From assembly GCA_963565915.1 (NCBI GenBank), contig OY751488.1, positions 1,550,001 through 1,614,000 of the forward strand: 64,000 bases of DNA, read 5' to 3'. A program made the translations under genes and the position numbers. Under the pieces are notes generated by a model that saw nothing but the letters and a program-made list of their open reading frames with translations, had not been told where the DNA came from and did no database searches. Source of the stretch: Entoloma clypeatum (Eukaryota; Basidiomycota; Agaricomycetes; Agaricales; Entolomataceae). Below, piece after piece: positions 9,488 through 21,081 of the stretch; within the stretch, counting starts at the first letter, position 1, and every line of letters starts with the position of its first letter.

Positions 9488-10840
9488 ATGTCTAACGAAG
9501 ACGAAACCCAGGCCGTGAAAAAGGTCTTAGCCTCGCTCATCGGTTCATTCCCGGACGATCCTCAGGCACCCCCCAAGAAACTGCCAACCTGCTCCGAAGC
9601 ATACCTCATCTGTCGGTACGCGTATGATGACCTCAAAGTACGTCGCGACAGCGCACCGAACCTTGTTTGACCATTCCAACTATTCCGTCAGCCTCTAAAT
9701 CTCCGTCATGCACATATTTCCAATGAGTACCTCAAGGACGCACAACTCGCGGACCATGTTTTCGTAGCTAGGAACGGCCTACAGGCATTCCATGACAAGA
9801 ACAAGTCTTGGAGACTCCCGCCCATGTTCTTTACCCTCAAGGACATGGTCGCGTACATACAATACCTGCGTCAAGGACCTACAGCCACCGAGGAGACCGC
9901 GCCTCCACCTGCAAGTGATCCTCCGGCCAACAGCGAGAAACCCGAAGTGAGTCGACGTGAGAGCTGGAGTCCGTCCCCCGCACTAATTGAATGGCTCGAC
10001 CAGGTCAAGGTAACTGATCCCAACGCCGATCTCAATCTCGACGTCTCTAATATCCCGGACGCAAACAGCCCGTCCGCCGCCGCAGAACCCGAACTAACCC
10101 AGTCGGGGACAGCGACGACAGCGACGGAAACGCCGAGTGCCCCGCCGAACCTCGTAAGCGATCGCGAGATGATGAATCTGATCATGATGTCTGTCATTAT
10201 TCGCATACTACCTTCCAACTTCCAATGGTATTGAAGCCGCTTCTCGCTACTGTGCAAGAAGATGGACGTCAACCCCGAGACCCTCCATCCCATTACTGCG
10301 GACGATGGGTCTGCCAAGAAGTCCGTTACAGCTCCCCCGACGGAGAAATCATCGTCCGGCACGGTACGTCGACATACTGCCCCCGACAATCTCCGCTAAT
10401 TTTCCCCATATCACAGAAAGGGACTGGGTCGAAGGGCAAATCGGCCCCGGGTCCCAAATCCAACAAGAAACTGCGGCTGGAGACCAAAGAAGCCCCGTTC
10501 AAGGACACAGCGCCGGTGGGACCAGCACAAGTGGAGCAGCGAGGCAATTTCCACAAAGAAGGTACCGTACTAAACATATCCGCCTTCTTTATTATGTCAC
10601 CCCGCAGCCGCTCGCTTCGCGATGGACAATCCTCTCGCAAACAAGATCCTCTCGGAGACTGGGTTGATCCTGGAGACGCCCTTGACACACACCGAGAAGT
10701 CCCTTCATGACACCGAGGCCCTCGTCCGATCCCAATTTCTCACTACAATTTCTTCTCTTGATTACAACTTAAAGTATGCACAATACCTTAAGCAGCGACA
10801 CAACCTTCTCCTCTCCAAATTGAAGGAGCAGTATGAGTAG
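9488..10840 (+). CDS. Antisense gene B of Gypsy-A: unknown basic protein
   Basis: Six exons give about 356 residues: 9488-9637, 9692-10009, 10069-10188, 10259-10363, 10417-10561, 10608-10840. Intron phases agree; the fourth exon start (10259) and the donor at 10189 (GTCTGT) are the weakest calls. A possible extra 57-bp in-frame intron at 9950-10006 would not change the frame. The protein has a conserved-looking N-terminal half, an acidic and arginine-rich segment (RKRSRDDESDHD) that could be a nuclear signal, a lysine-rich linker, and a helical C-terminus (YAQYLKQRHNLLLSKLKEQ). No known domain. The last 53 bp overlap the integrase ORF end convergently. Its frame survives although the opposite gag-pol is damaged. 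Confidence 0.65.
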
Positions 10841-12531
10841 ACTGCCCTTCACCTTTCCTGCCACAGCAAAAGCCACATGTCCCCTTGTAGAGGTTTTTAC
10901 TGTATAGTCCGTAATACAGGTCTTTCTCTGCTGGCACATAGGCGTTCGATATGATCGCTAAGTCATTCCAACACGGCCCTAGGCCTCGCGAGATCATACC
11001 AGTGGTGATTTCTTCAAAGTAAGTCCCGCAAGCCCGGTCATTCATCATCCAAGCTGGAAAATCCTCGTCCAAGACTGCCCCCGCATCATCTACGGTAACC
11101 TCACAAGGCGTATCCTCAAACCTGTCATTCTTATCTATGTCCAGCCTCATCCCGTCGAACCACAGGTCCTCACCGCTGTCCTTAGCAGTCTCGGTCGAAT
11201 TTTTCAATCCTTCCAATGTCGCTTTTGTAATATCAATGAAGTCTAACACCCCTTTAGGGACTGCAATGGCAGGTCTCGCATGGTAGGGAACGAGCCTAAA
11301 TGCTGCAACCTTCTCATGCCATACCGACCCATCCAGTTCCGCGATGATGTATGCTCCACCTTTATTCCTCGCGACGACCACCATAGGACCGAAGTACCTG
11401 GGCTTCATTTTCTTGTTGAGACTATTTTCAACCGCTGTATTGTGGACTAACACTAGATCTCTCTCTCTAAAGTCATAATCTCTGATTTTATGCCGGTGCT
11501 CTTGCTCATAACAAAGTACCGCCGTCATCTTGGCACGCGTAACCCGCTTACGCATCTCATCGACGTGCACTTTGTGCTTCGCGAGCGCACAAGCCCTAAA
11601 TCCGATCAGGTCCGCCGTTGACAGCGGCCCATCTGGAAGTTTCACTAGCCACGTCGCCTCAACAATATCTAGGGGAAGGATGGGATGCGCCCCTGTACAC
11701 ACGAAATATGGCGAGCATCCCAAACCCTTCCGAATCGTGATCCTATCTGCCCACATCATATGGTGGAAGAACCAGAACCACTTGTCGATATCACCGCCTG
11801 TGGCCTTAAACAAAGCCTGACGAATGTCCCAATGCGGCCTCTCGATCCGTCCATTTGCTCTAGAATTATAAGCCGATATCATAATCCCCTTAATTCCATA
11901 CTTCTGTTCTATCCAGGCCAAAGCTTTCTTGAATGGCCCCACGTTATCGGTCACAATCATTACCATACCGCCCCACCTACATAGTATGTCTTCGAAGAGC
12001 CAGTGCCCAACAGTCCGACCCGTTTCTTGCCTTAGCGGCCGCCCTTCCATCCATGTCGATAGTGCACAGCGGCCGTGAACAATGTATTTACAACCGTTCG
12101 ACGCCGGCGTCATGTGTAGCGTATCGGCATGCAGGACCTGAAACAGACCCGGCGTATGGGTTACCATAGGAGGAATGCGAACCAATGTCTTCTGTCTCAG
12201 CTGACATATATGACAAGTCTGGACATATAGGTGAACATCGCGCTCATATTCTGGCCACCAGAATCTTTGCGCAATAAGCTCCTTTGTTGCATAGAAGCCG
12301 CGGTGCGCAAGGCTATCATGGGACGCCCTCATCATGTACATGCGATGCCCCTTCTCGACCACTAGTTTGTGCTTTCCCTCGCTACCTCTTCTATAGAGCC
12401 GGCCATCATCAGCGACAAAGAATCATCTCGCCCGCTGCACGAACTGTTTATACTGTCGGTCATTCAGGCTGTTTGGTCTCACAAAAGGGTCCTCGAGCCA
12501 AATTTTGATGTCAGGAATGCGGTCATCCTGC
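10788..12531 (-). pseudogene. Gypsy-A integrase region
   Basis: The open part (12362-10788, 524 residues) has the zinc-binding H-H-C-C arrangement (SHDSLAHRG, then CHICQLRQKT) and integrase acidic residues in LHADTLHM, VTDNVGPF and GRIERPHWD, then a chromodomain-like or SH3-like C-terminal part and a long acidic tail. The frame continues rightwards to 12531 but is broken by a TGA at 12423-12425 that fits an original CGA, and by a TAG at 12534. It inserts cDNA into the host genome when functional; this copy is probably dead. Its 3' end overlaps antisense gene B. Confidence 0.85.
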
Positions 12532-12533
12532 AA

Positions 12534-14162
12534 CTAGGAGTCTACGCAAAGGACCACCGCACCTCCACCATGATAATCTATTGGCTTGATTGCGGGGGAC
12601 GCCGCTAAAGCATCCTTTATGTCTTGCATGGCCTTCTCCTGTTCAGATCCCCAGACAAAGAGTTCACGACTTCGCGTCAACTTGACTAGAGGTTCCGCCT
12701 TCTTCGCGAAGTCTCTAATAAAGTTTCGACAAGTGCCAGCCGTTCCAAGGAACGACCGCACATCATGTATATCTTTGCAAGGTCCCCAGCGGCTTATAAC
12801 TCCGAACCTATCTGTCTCGGGTCTCTGTCCTTCGTACGTGCAACGATGGCCAACTACCACTATCTCGCTCGCGCATACTAGCGACTTATACCCAGAGAAC
12901 GTTCCTCCACTATACCGCATTCTCTGTAACACTCTATTCACATTCTGTACATGTTCCCATACAAATCGCCTAATGCCTGGATTTTCTTCTATAGTTTCGT
13001 ATCTGCCATCAGGCAACTCGTATCGCGTAGATGAGCCGCGAACTGCCACATCGTCGATGTAGGGAATAGTAACATCTGGTATTTCGTCCTGCAATATATG
13101 TGTAACATCATTGTGAAAGATCGGTACCGAATTTGTCCAACCCATTGGTAAAGTGACCAATCTTTGAGCACTGAATGGCGTCTGAAATGTAGTCAAGTCG
13201 CGAGACTGGACCGCTAACTTGCGCTCGTCATATCCCACATAGAGATCGAACATTCCACCACAAGCACATCCCGCGAAATGGTTGGCTAATTCCTCTGTTG
13301 CCAGGGGAAGGCCCAAATGTGCTATAGTGACTTGGTTCAACGGTTCTAGACTGTGTACGATACGGAGACTCTTGCCATCCTTTTTCAATACACAGAACCA
13401 CCAGGATCTGTATGAGGAATTCGACGGTTTGTACACGCCCACGGCCATCTTCATCCTTATTATCTTACACACTTCATCATGTATCCCAGGCAGAATAGGA
13501 ATATTTCTTAGTACCCACGGAGTGTGCGGTACCACGGGTATCTGTACCGGAGGAAAGAAATCCTCACGAAAGCTACCACGCTCCGAATCATCCCATGCAA
13601 AAGCCTGATTCTGTTCACTCAATAAATGATGTATTAGTTTCATTTCTTCTTTCCAGAGAAAATCATGGTCGTGTATACTGTCCATGTGCTCCATCCTTTC
13701 CTGGGTGTAGCGACCCTTGGGCGCAAACCCCGGTGGTTTTGGGTTCAACTTTGGTAACTCCGCAAGGGGGTCCCCTTTTATCTCGCGAACTATGCGAAAT
13801 GTCTCGGACAACTCTCCCAATACTGGTCGCACCTTCTTGTCGACGGGTTTATATTTCTTACCTGCTAGCACTTGTACAATCCCACCATGATATTGGTCTA
13901 ATATTTCTTGTTCGTCATCGCAAAGCCATTCTGGACGTTCCCTCGATTTTCCGTCCCAATATGCCCCTAAAAGGACCTGTGCGTTCTCGTCCACAACACT
14001 ATCTCGCGACGCTTCGAGATACAGGTCTCTAATTTCGTCTCTCGTAAATTTTCCATTTTCCGCAATGCCATAAGCCATTATATATGGTCTCTCAATATCA
14101 CTAGAATCGATGTTTATAATTATCTCTCCCTGGTGGCCGACCAGTTCATCAAAGATTGAAAA
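12534..14162 (-). pseudogene. Gypsy-A reverse transcriptase region, RNase H missing
   Basis: A 514-residue open frame from ATG 14078, with an open extension to about 14162 (VGHQGEIIINID). RT motifs include LRIVHSLEPLNQ, LPMGWTNSVPIFHNDV, the active site YIDD (near 13050-13061) and the thumb region VRSFLGTAGTCRNFIRDF. The frame reaches the connection start (VVLCVDS) and meets a stop, and the next codons already belong to the pre-integrase segment. About 200 residues of RNase H that relatives carry here are absent, so an internal deletion is inferred. A frameshift near 14165-14190 separates it from the protease part. Confidence 0.85.
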
Positions 14163-14221
14163 CCCGTACCATCTTCTTCAGTGGTGGGCCGTTTCCTCTT
14201 CAATAGATCAGAATCCTTTCC

Positions 14222-15405
14222 TCATTCCGACGTTGCGATCGTGATCTTCTGACTAGTATTCGGACACTTGATGGTCAGGAGTTGTCCTCCATCTCTATCA
14301 TTTTGATAATTACTACAAGTTACCGCGTCGAAAGGTCGCCCCAAAAGCACTCTATAGGCTGGCTCATTTATAATATGGACCTGCAGATAGACTACAATGT
14401 GATCAAAACGGAACGGCACATTTCGCGATAGTCCCAGCGACTTTTCAATTTGCTTATTGGCACTTTGCATATGGATGCATATATCTGGATCCCACGAAAG
14501 CCTCATCGCGACGGCTGCAGCCTTCGACATCGAGACGATCTGGGAGCCTCCATCAAGAATACACTGTTCTTCCATCATTCCATTCACCACGGCACTTACT
14601 GTCCGAAGACTCTGCAATTCCTGTGCAACATATACTGGTTTAGGTGCTGTCCCAGGCGGCAAACTCTCGAGATACTGTAAGACGGGGTCCGAGACGACCA
14701 CCGAACCGACAGGTAGGTTGTTTATAGTCTGTTCCATGATCATGAACGACGCCACTGGCAATTCATCTACTTTAACTATATCTTCTAGTTTGTTTGTTTG
14801 GGCAAACTTTTTCCAATATGACAACTGGCTGTCGTCCATTGAATCTAGCAGGTTCAACGCTCGAATGTTCGCAGGTACTCTCTTCCTAGTCAATAGCTTT
14901 CGCAATTCCTCTTGTACTACTTTATCTGCCCTCAATAAATCACCCAATGCAATCATGATCGGAGTCTCAAGCACTGCCGAGACCGCGACACCCTTCGATT
15001 GTTCTTCGATAGGTGCCTTGCTGCGAAACGCCGGTCCCTTTCGATCAACGTCGGGGATGGTCTCGTGGTCGGGTCTTTTATTTTTACCAAGGGGAACGAA
15101 AGCGACTTCTGGTACATCACAAAACGGCAAATCAACTGCTGGTCTAGTGACTTCTTCGCGGGTAAACGCTCGGTCACTATCTTTTTGGGTGACAGACTTT
15201 GTCTTGGCCGATGGCTTTGGCGTTAACTCAGGTTCTGCCTCATCATCATCGCTATCTACTTCCTCGACTTCTTCAATATCTTTTTCTATCTCATTTTCTG
15301 TTTCACTATCTGGGTCTCGGTTTTCAGTCCGTTTCTCCGGCGATTTGGCACGATTCTTTTCAACCCAAGACCTTGCTGGAATCTGCTTCGCCTTCCTCAA
15401 ACGTT
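14222..15405 (-). pseudogene. Gypsy-A protease region of Pol
   Basis: The pol frame entered by the -1 shift. A long charged linker rich in E, D and K (for example ENEIEKDIEEVEEVDSDDDE) precedes a retropepsin-like domain with CILDGGSQIVSMS (near 14530-14570) and VLLGRPFD, which resembles the flap and ILG region. The usual D-S/T-G is D-G-G here, a variant I know from agaricomycete Gypsy elements. It ends at a TGA (14222-14224) that fits CGA before mutation; codons beyond are coding-like up to a frameshift near 14165. Confidence 0.8.
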
Positions 15406-15978
15406 CTAAAAACCCAATTCCTTCTTGGCGTTCCCCGATCGGGTGACTATGAATTGACTGATGTCCTGCATCGCTTTAGTCATCGCGAGGAATGCTTCCT
15501 GCATATCAGGCTTTCCCGAAGTACCCTCAGGCTCATTGATGGGTAACTGTTGCTGGACTGGCATCATTCCCGGCATCGCGACTCGATTCTGCAGTGCCAC
15601 ATTCTGGGGAACTGGGTTTGATATTCCAGACATAAAAGAATTCTGAACTGGGGTATAGTGTACGGGAACCGCTGGAGCAGTACCGTATGGTTGCGTATAC
15701 ATATTGAAATTATTAAATGGCTGCTGAACCGGGTTTAACGGTGGGACTGCCGTACCGGCCTGTTGTTGCGCTATGAGATTGTTCAATGCCACGATCTGTT
15801 GGTCGCGCTTGGCCATCCCTTCTTGCATCAACCGCAGATTCTCGTCTCGCTGATCGCGAGGCTTATTTGTAAACAGAGAGTAGTCTGAATTGTCCTGTAT
15901 TTGCGCAAGGTTGAGTAGGCCAGGAGCTTGCTCGTCTTCGAAATATCCTTAATACAATTGCTTATTGGCCGACAATTG
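15406..15978 (-). pseudogene. gag: Gypsy-A gag, 3' part
   Basis: The continuation of gag beyond Copia-2. With Copia-2 removed, the frame runs on through codons reading ANKQLY, then a TAA at 15949-15951 (from CAA by one C-to-T change), then GYFEDEQAPGLLN and a Q/P-rich tail to the TAG at 15406-15408. The tail lacks a zinc knuckle, which sits in the other gag part. The frameshift site overlaps its end. Confidence 0.7.
15409..15415 (-). promoter_or_regulatory. Putative -1 ribosomal frameshift site, gag to pol
   Basis: On the minus strand the heptamer G GGT TTT lies in the gag frame and is followed at once by the gag stop TAG. Slipping back one base continues as FLERLRKAKQIPARSW into the protease frame. 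It is a canonical X XXY YYZ heptamer in phase, so deliberate frameshifting is likelier than a chance deletion. Confidence 0.7.
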
Positions 15979-16287
15979 TGTTGAAGTTCCACCTGGGCGT
16001 TAGCCACAGATGTACTGAGCAACCAGCTACAGTGGAAGTACTCTACATAACCATTCTAGCCACTTACATGGTTTGGGAGGGGTGAGGCTGGTGAGAGCGG
16101 TTGAGGCTGGTAAGAGCGATGGAGCTGGTTAAGAGTCAAGAGACAACTTGTTGATATTGACAGTTTCCTGGTCTTATATACCGTACTACTGTTTGTACCA
16201 ACCAAACAAGTATGTAATCGAAGATGTGTAAAGGTCACGTGATGTAGTCTAATCTAATCTAATCTACGTGATGGAAAAGTTTCAACA
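15979..16287 (-). repeat. Copia-2 3' LTR, with adjoining polypurine tract
   Basis: 309 bp bounded by TGTTG/CAACA on the plus strand. The C run at 16288-16294 is the polypurine tract in element orientation. Confidence 0.92.
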
Positions 16288-16356
16288 CCCCCCCATATTT
16301 AGTACATACTTCTAAATACATCTTACTTTTTCCCATATAGGTACTCTTTTTTTCAT

Positions 16357-19300
16357 CTAGTTTTTGAGTAGTCCAAAGTACGGGATAAACTTGCTAAAGA
16401 GGATTTTCCCCAGATTCTTAGTTAAAAGGTCTGCAGGGTTATTCACTCCTTCGATGAATTCAACCGTAATAATTCCTTCAGATACTTTTTCTCTGACGAA
16501 GTGAAATCGCATGTCGATGTGCTTGGATCGCTTCTCAGTTACAGGATTGGATGCGATAAAGACGGAGCCATTGTTATCTCCATAGATCGGAACCGATCCG
16601 ATCTGCATTCCAAGTTCGGCAAGCATGCTTCTAAGCCATGTTACTGCGCGACTGCAATCTGATAGCGCCATGTATTCTGCTTCCGTAGAAGAGAGGGCAA
16701 TGGTTTTTTGTGCTGATGAAACCCATGTTACTGCTCCAGACGCCAGCAATATGAAGTAACCAGTGGTAGATTTCCTGGTGTTTTCGTCTGACGCCCAATC
16801 GGAGTCTGTGAAGACATAGATCCCTTTCCCAGAATCCCCATCGTACATGATTGCGTAATCTTTTGTCGCCTTCAAATATCTGCAAATATCCCTAGCCACT
16901 TCTAAATGGCGTTTGGTAGGGTTTGCGGAAAATTGGGACATTTTGATCACGGCAAAACAAATGTCGGGTCTTGTCCCAATCATTAAGTACAATAGTGATC
17001 CGATGATGGATTGGTACTTGGATCTGAGTTCCGCATTGGGTTCATCTTGGGACTTCATGGGTTTGTAGCCCGTCGGAAGTGGGGTGTGGGTGGCGTTTGA
17101 TTCGCTCATCCCCATTCGCACGAGAATTTTCTCAAGGTAAGGTACTTGATCAATGAAGATCCTCTTCCCATGTTGCCTTATTTGGATCGAGAGAAATTCT
17201 TTCGGTTCCCCATTAGACACTAGGTGGCCTAGGTCCCTACATTCCCATGTTGTCATGAAGGCCTTCTTTTTCTCTAGCGTGTATTCTTGGTTTGTGCCGA
17301 GAAAAGCAGAGTCATCGACATAAATGACGGCGATCACAATTTCCCTGTTGGTACTTGTGTGAATAAAAACTCCCGCATCGGAGTGTAGCCGGACAAAGCC
17401 GAGCTTTTTCATGGAGGAATCGAGTTCTCTCCACCAGGCTAATGCGGCCTGCTTGAGTCCGTATAGGGCTTTGTATAGTCGGTACACGAAGTTTTCTTTC
17501 CCTTTTACTATGTAGCCCTCAGGCTGTCGCATGTAAATTACCTCTCGGAGTCTTCCATAGAGGAAGGCTGATGAGACGTCCAAGAATGTCATGAACCACC
17601 CTTCAAGGGCTGTCAATGCCAAAATCAATCGGACGGTCTCGTACCTCACTACTGGTGAGAAGATTTGATCGAAATTGATCCCTTCTACCTGTGAGAAGCC
17701 TTTTGCAACCAGGCGCGCTTTCAGATGCCCGTCGGATTTTTTGTTGTAAACCCATTTGTTCCTTAGTGCTTTCCTCCCTGTAGGTAGGGGTACTAACTCC
17801 GTGATCACCCCGCGGCTTTTGAGCGTGTCTAGCTCTTTTCGTTCTGCCGCATACCAATCTTCTTTGTTCGGAAGAGAGTATATGTCTTTGTGTGACATTT
17901 TGATGATGCCTACTTGGATGGAGATTGCCTCCATCAGGAGGTCGTTCATCCATGCCGTTTGACCGCCCAATCTACATCTTCGATCCATTTTTTCAAGATC
18001 AGAAGCAGGGGTGTCTTCCCCATAGATGCTGTCTGGCATTCTCCGAACTCATCGTTCCCTGATCGGTCGATCTGGTACTTGCTCGGGCTCTGGAGTGGGT
18101 ACTCGTGGCTCGTCATCGGGCTCGCTACGCGGCAAATCATCGTCCGATTCAGGGTGATCCTGTCCAGTGGGAACAGGGTCGTGAGGTTTTTCGTAATGGC
18201 TGTCATTGTCATCGTTTCCGGGGATGAGGTCCTCAAACTCATCAGCTGGTTCTAGGTTTTCCATTTCTGGATGGTTTTCTGGCAAAGGGTCGATGTGGCA
18301 TCTAGGGTACTTGCTTTCATCAAAGATAGCTTTCCCACCCATAAAAATTGTATTAGTCTCAGGATCCATAAAACGGTATCCTTTGACCCCTGGCTTTGAT
18401 CCGAGATAAATCATCAATCGAGATCTAGACTCCAGGGAATTTCTACGTTTTTCCTTTGGGATATATACATATGCCTGACATCCAAAGACTCTGATGCTTG
18501 ACATATCGGGGATCTCATTAGTCACCCTGAAGTAAGGGGTATTCCATTCAAGGCGCTGCATGGGGGTTCTGTTGTAGAGAAAAGCTGCATGTTCCAAACA
18601 GAATTCCCACCACATAGGGGGTAAGCACACGTCGAAGCGCAAGGCCTGAGATTTCTCCCACAGGGTTCGATTTATCTGTTCTGCTCTACCGTTCTGCTGG
18701 TGCTGATACGGGAGCGTGACGTCGACCAGAATTCCATGATCGGCAAGTACATCCTTGTATTCATTAAACTCTCCACCTCCATCAACTCGCCATTTCTTAG
18801 GGGTGGCGGCGAATTGATTCTGGATCATCGCAAGGAATTGTCGTAGTGCCGTGATGGCATCTGACTTCTTCCTAAGCAAGACGACCCAGACATGGGATGA
18901 AAAGTCGTCTATTTGTTTGAGATCGGAATGGATCAGATCAAAGGTTTTTGTTGCCCTTGTTATCGAATTGGGATATGACTGATTCGGCATTTTCCCTTTG
19001 AGGCAACCTGTGCAACTTTCCTGTGATTTCTCACGTACTAGTGTTTCAGGTACCCCTTTGGTACTGGTGGGAATCTTTCGGAGTGCTTGATCATTTGGGT
19101 GACCAAGACGCTTGTGCCATGTTTCAACAGTGATTTCGCTCGAGATCGCATGGATCTGGTCATAGCGTATTTCAGTATCTAACCAGTAAATGGTTTGACC
19201 AAGGATGTGGGGCGAAAACTGGATTTTGCTCAGCCCTTTGGAAATGTTAATTTCTCCACAAGTCCCGTCTACTTTGTAACCATGGTTAAGGAAGACGCCT

Positions 19301-19686
19301 AGGGACAATAGGTGTGTGTCCATGTCCGGGATGTAGAACACCGGTCTGAGAAGATGGGTTTTAACTTCCCCATTTAGGGTGTGCCATACTGGAACGGCCC
19401 CAACTCCGAGAATTTCCAGTTTCTTCCCTTTGGCTGCAGTTTGGACGAATCGCTTGACCATGAGAGGTCTATAATATGCGAAGTCCTTAAACTCATAGGT
19501 GAAGTGTAAAGAGGCGCCGGAATCTAATATCCATTGCGCGCGTTCTTTTTCCTTACAATGTGTACAAGAAGCAAAATGTTTAATATATTTTTTATGTAAA
19601 TCACTGCTGAAGTGATCTACGCATTCTGTACTGGTACTGGCTATTATATCATACGTCTGTTGAGAGGTATTGTTAGCTTTCCGCAA
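16357..19686 (-). pseudogene. pol: Copia-2 Pol, broken by one stop
   Basis: Two frames in the same phase (19686-18049 and 18039-16357) are separated by a TGA at 18049-18051, where Copia-1 has CGA (RERRVRKMP). Protease (WILDSGASLHFT), pre-integrase zinc region, integrase, RT (YVDDSAF) and RNase H (TDSDWASDE) are all recognisable. In integrase the fifteen residues that follow HSDLKQI in Copia-1 are missing, so DDFSSHVW follows directly; this removes core strands and should inactivate integration. It retains nine residues (YWLDTEIRY) absent from Copia-1. The start given is only the open-frame limit, since no ATG is present there. Confidence 0.9.
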
Positions 19687-21071
19687 TTGGTAAGGTTTAA
19701 GAAAGGGTTTGACGAACTGTCAAGTTCTATCTTGTCCTCAAATACATCTGGCCCCATCCGTTCCTGGTCGATGTCCATCATTTTCAGCGATTCTTCTATC
19801 GACGGGGCTACGCGACGCTGTTTAGCCGGCCTTTCGTCAATGTCAGGAATGATGGTATCTAAGATACGGAGGTTTGACCCAGAGGGTTGATCACCGATTT
19901 CTCGGGCGAGTCTTCGCACCTTCTCGTTCTTTTTCCACACAGACGGCTTTCCAGAGGGAAGCCCGGTGTACTGGGAAGGAGGCGGGTTCATGCGTTGCAG
20001 GAGTGACTGCATTTTCTCCGATTCAGGCTGCGCGGTACTCATAGTTTTCCCGCGGCCTGTTACAGTGGTGAAGGCAGGTGCACGATGAGGAGGGAGAGGA
20101 CAAGGAGCAGGACGACGAGGGGTGTGCTCAAAAGCTGGTGCGATGAATTCGACCATTTCCTCAGCATGGTCGGAGTCGTTGTTGGCGTTGTTGGCGTGTT
20201 TCTTCTGGTTGCGCCAGCGTCCCTTTCCCTTCTTCTTTTCAGAAGCGGTACTTGGGTCGGTCGAGTTAGGCTGCTCGTCAGCATTGTTGCGCGAGGTACT
20301 CGGCGCTGTCTGCTTTTCCCATTTGGGGTCTTGCCCCTTTCGCTTGGTCCCGGAGATTTTCCAGGCCTGCTTGTTGGACGCCCGAGTAGACCCAATCGCA
20401 TACTTGCGCCTGTACTCCGATACGATGCTGTCGGCGACGGCCTGCCATGTGAAGTCATCGGCGTCGTAGACCTGGAAGAGGGCGGTGGAGAGCGACGACC
20501 AAGCATCGGGAATGGCACTTGCCAGGATCATAGCTTGCATGAGGTCGGGCACGACGAAATTCGAGTCGCTGAGGCGAGCGAAGAGTGATCCTAGGCGTTC
20601 GATCTCTGGCACAGGGTCCCGACCTGACAGTTTGAAGGAGGCAGCGGCCTTAAAATCGCCGAATATGGTGGCGGGGGAGACCTTTGAATACGTGTCCTTC
20701 AATGATGTCCAGGCTTCCTTCGAGGTCTTGGCGTCTTTGATGTGTCTCCTGATGGCTTCGGAGACCTTGAGGCGAATGGAACCGAGGGCCATGTCATCGT
20801 CCCTGATCCAGGTCTTCCTTTCTTTGTGGAAGGCGGGCTGGTCGACGGTGACGGTGATGACCGGAGGCTGGGTTGCAGACGTCGAGGTGGCAGAGGCAGG
20901 AGTGGAGACCGTGACAGTGAAGTCCTCGATAGTGGGGCGCTCAATGTCGCCGGATACGAGGCGCCAGACTCCTTGATGGAGGAGGTAGGATTTCATCTTC
21001 TCGGCCCAACTTTGATAGTCGATGCCGTCGAAGATGGCGATGGAGTCGAGGGCGGAGCGAGAGGTAGACAT
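19644..21071 (-). CDS. gag: Copia-2 Gag polyprotein
   Basis: 475 residues from the ATG at 21071 (MSTSRSALD), homologous to Copia-1 Gag along its length: DYQSWAEKMKSYLLHQG at the N-terminus, the UBN2-like core, then a basic and proline-rich C-terminal region slightly longer than in Copia-1 (TPRRPAPCPLPP segment). The frame is intact. It overlaps pol in the -1 frame by about 40 nt, as in Copia-1. Confidence 0.88.
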   Translation of the reverse strand: MSTSRSALDSIAIFDGIDYQSWAEKMKSYLLHQGVWRLVSGDIERPTIEDFTVTVSTPASATSTSATQPPVITVTVDQPAFHKERKTWIRDDDMALGSIRLKVSEAIRRHIKDAKTSKEAWTSLKDTYSKVSPATIFGDFKAAASFKLSGRDPVPEIERLGSLFARLSDSNFVVPDLMQAMILASAIPDAWSSLSTALFQVYDADDFTWQAVADSIVSEYRRKYAIGSTRASNKQAWKISGTKRKGQDPKWEKQTAPSTSRNNADEQPNSTDPSTASEKKKGKGRWRNQKKHANNANNDSDHAEEMVEFIAPAFEHTPRRPAPCPLPPHRAPAFTTVTGRGKTMSTAQPESEKMQSLLQRMNPPPSQYTGLPSGKPSVWKKNEKVRRLAREIGDQPSGSNLRILDTIIPDIDERPAKQRRVAPSIEESLKMMDIDQERMGPDVFEDKIELDSSSNPFLNLTNCGKLTIPLNRRMI

Positions 21072-21081
21072 TTTAATGAAT

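Noticed and set aside
14457..15446. 329-codon plus-strand frame opposite Gypsy-A protease
   Set aside because: Serine-rich shadow of the acidic linker and protease on the minus strand; no introns or domain.
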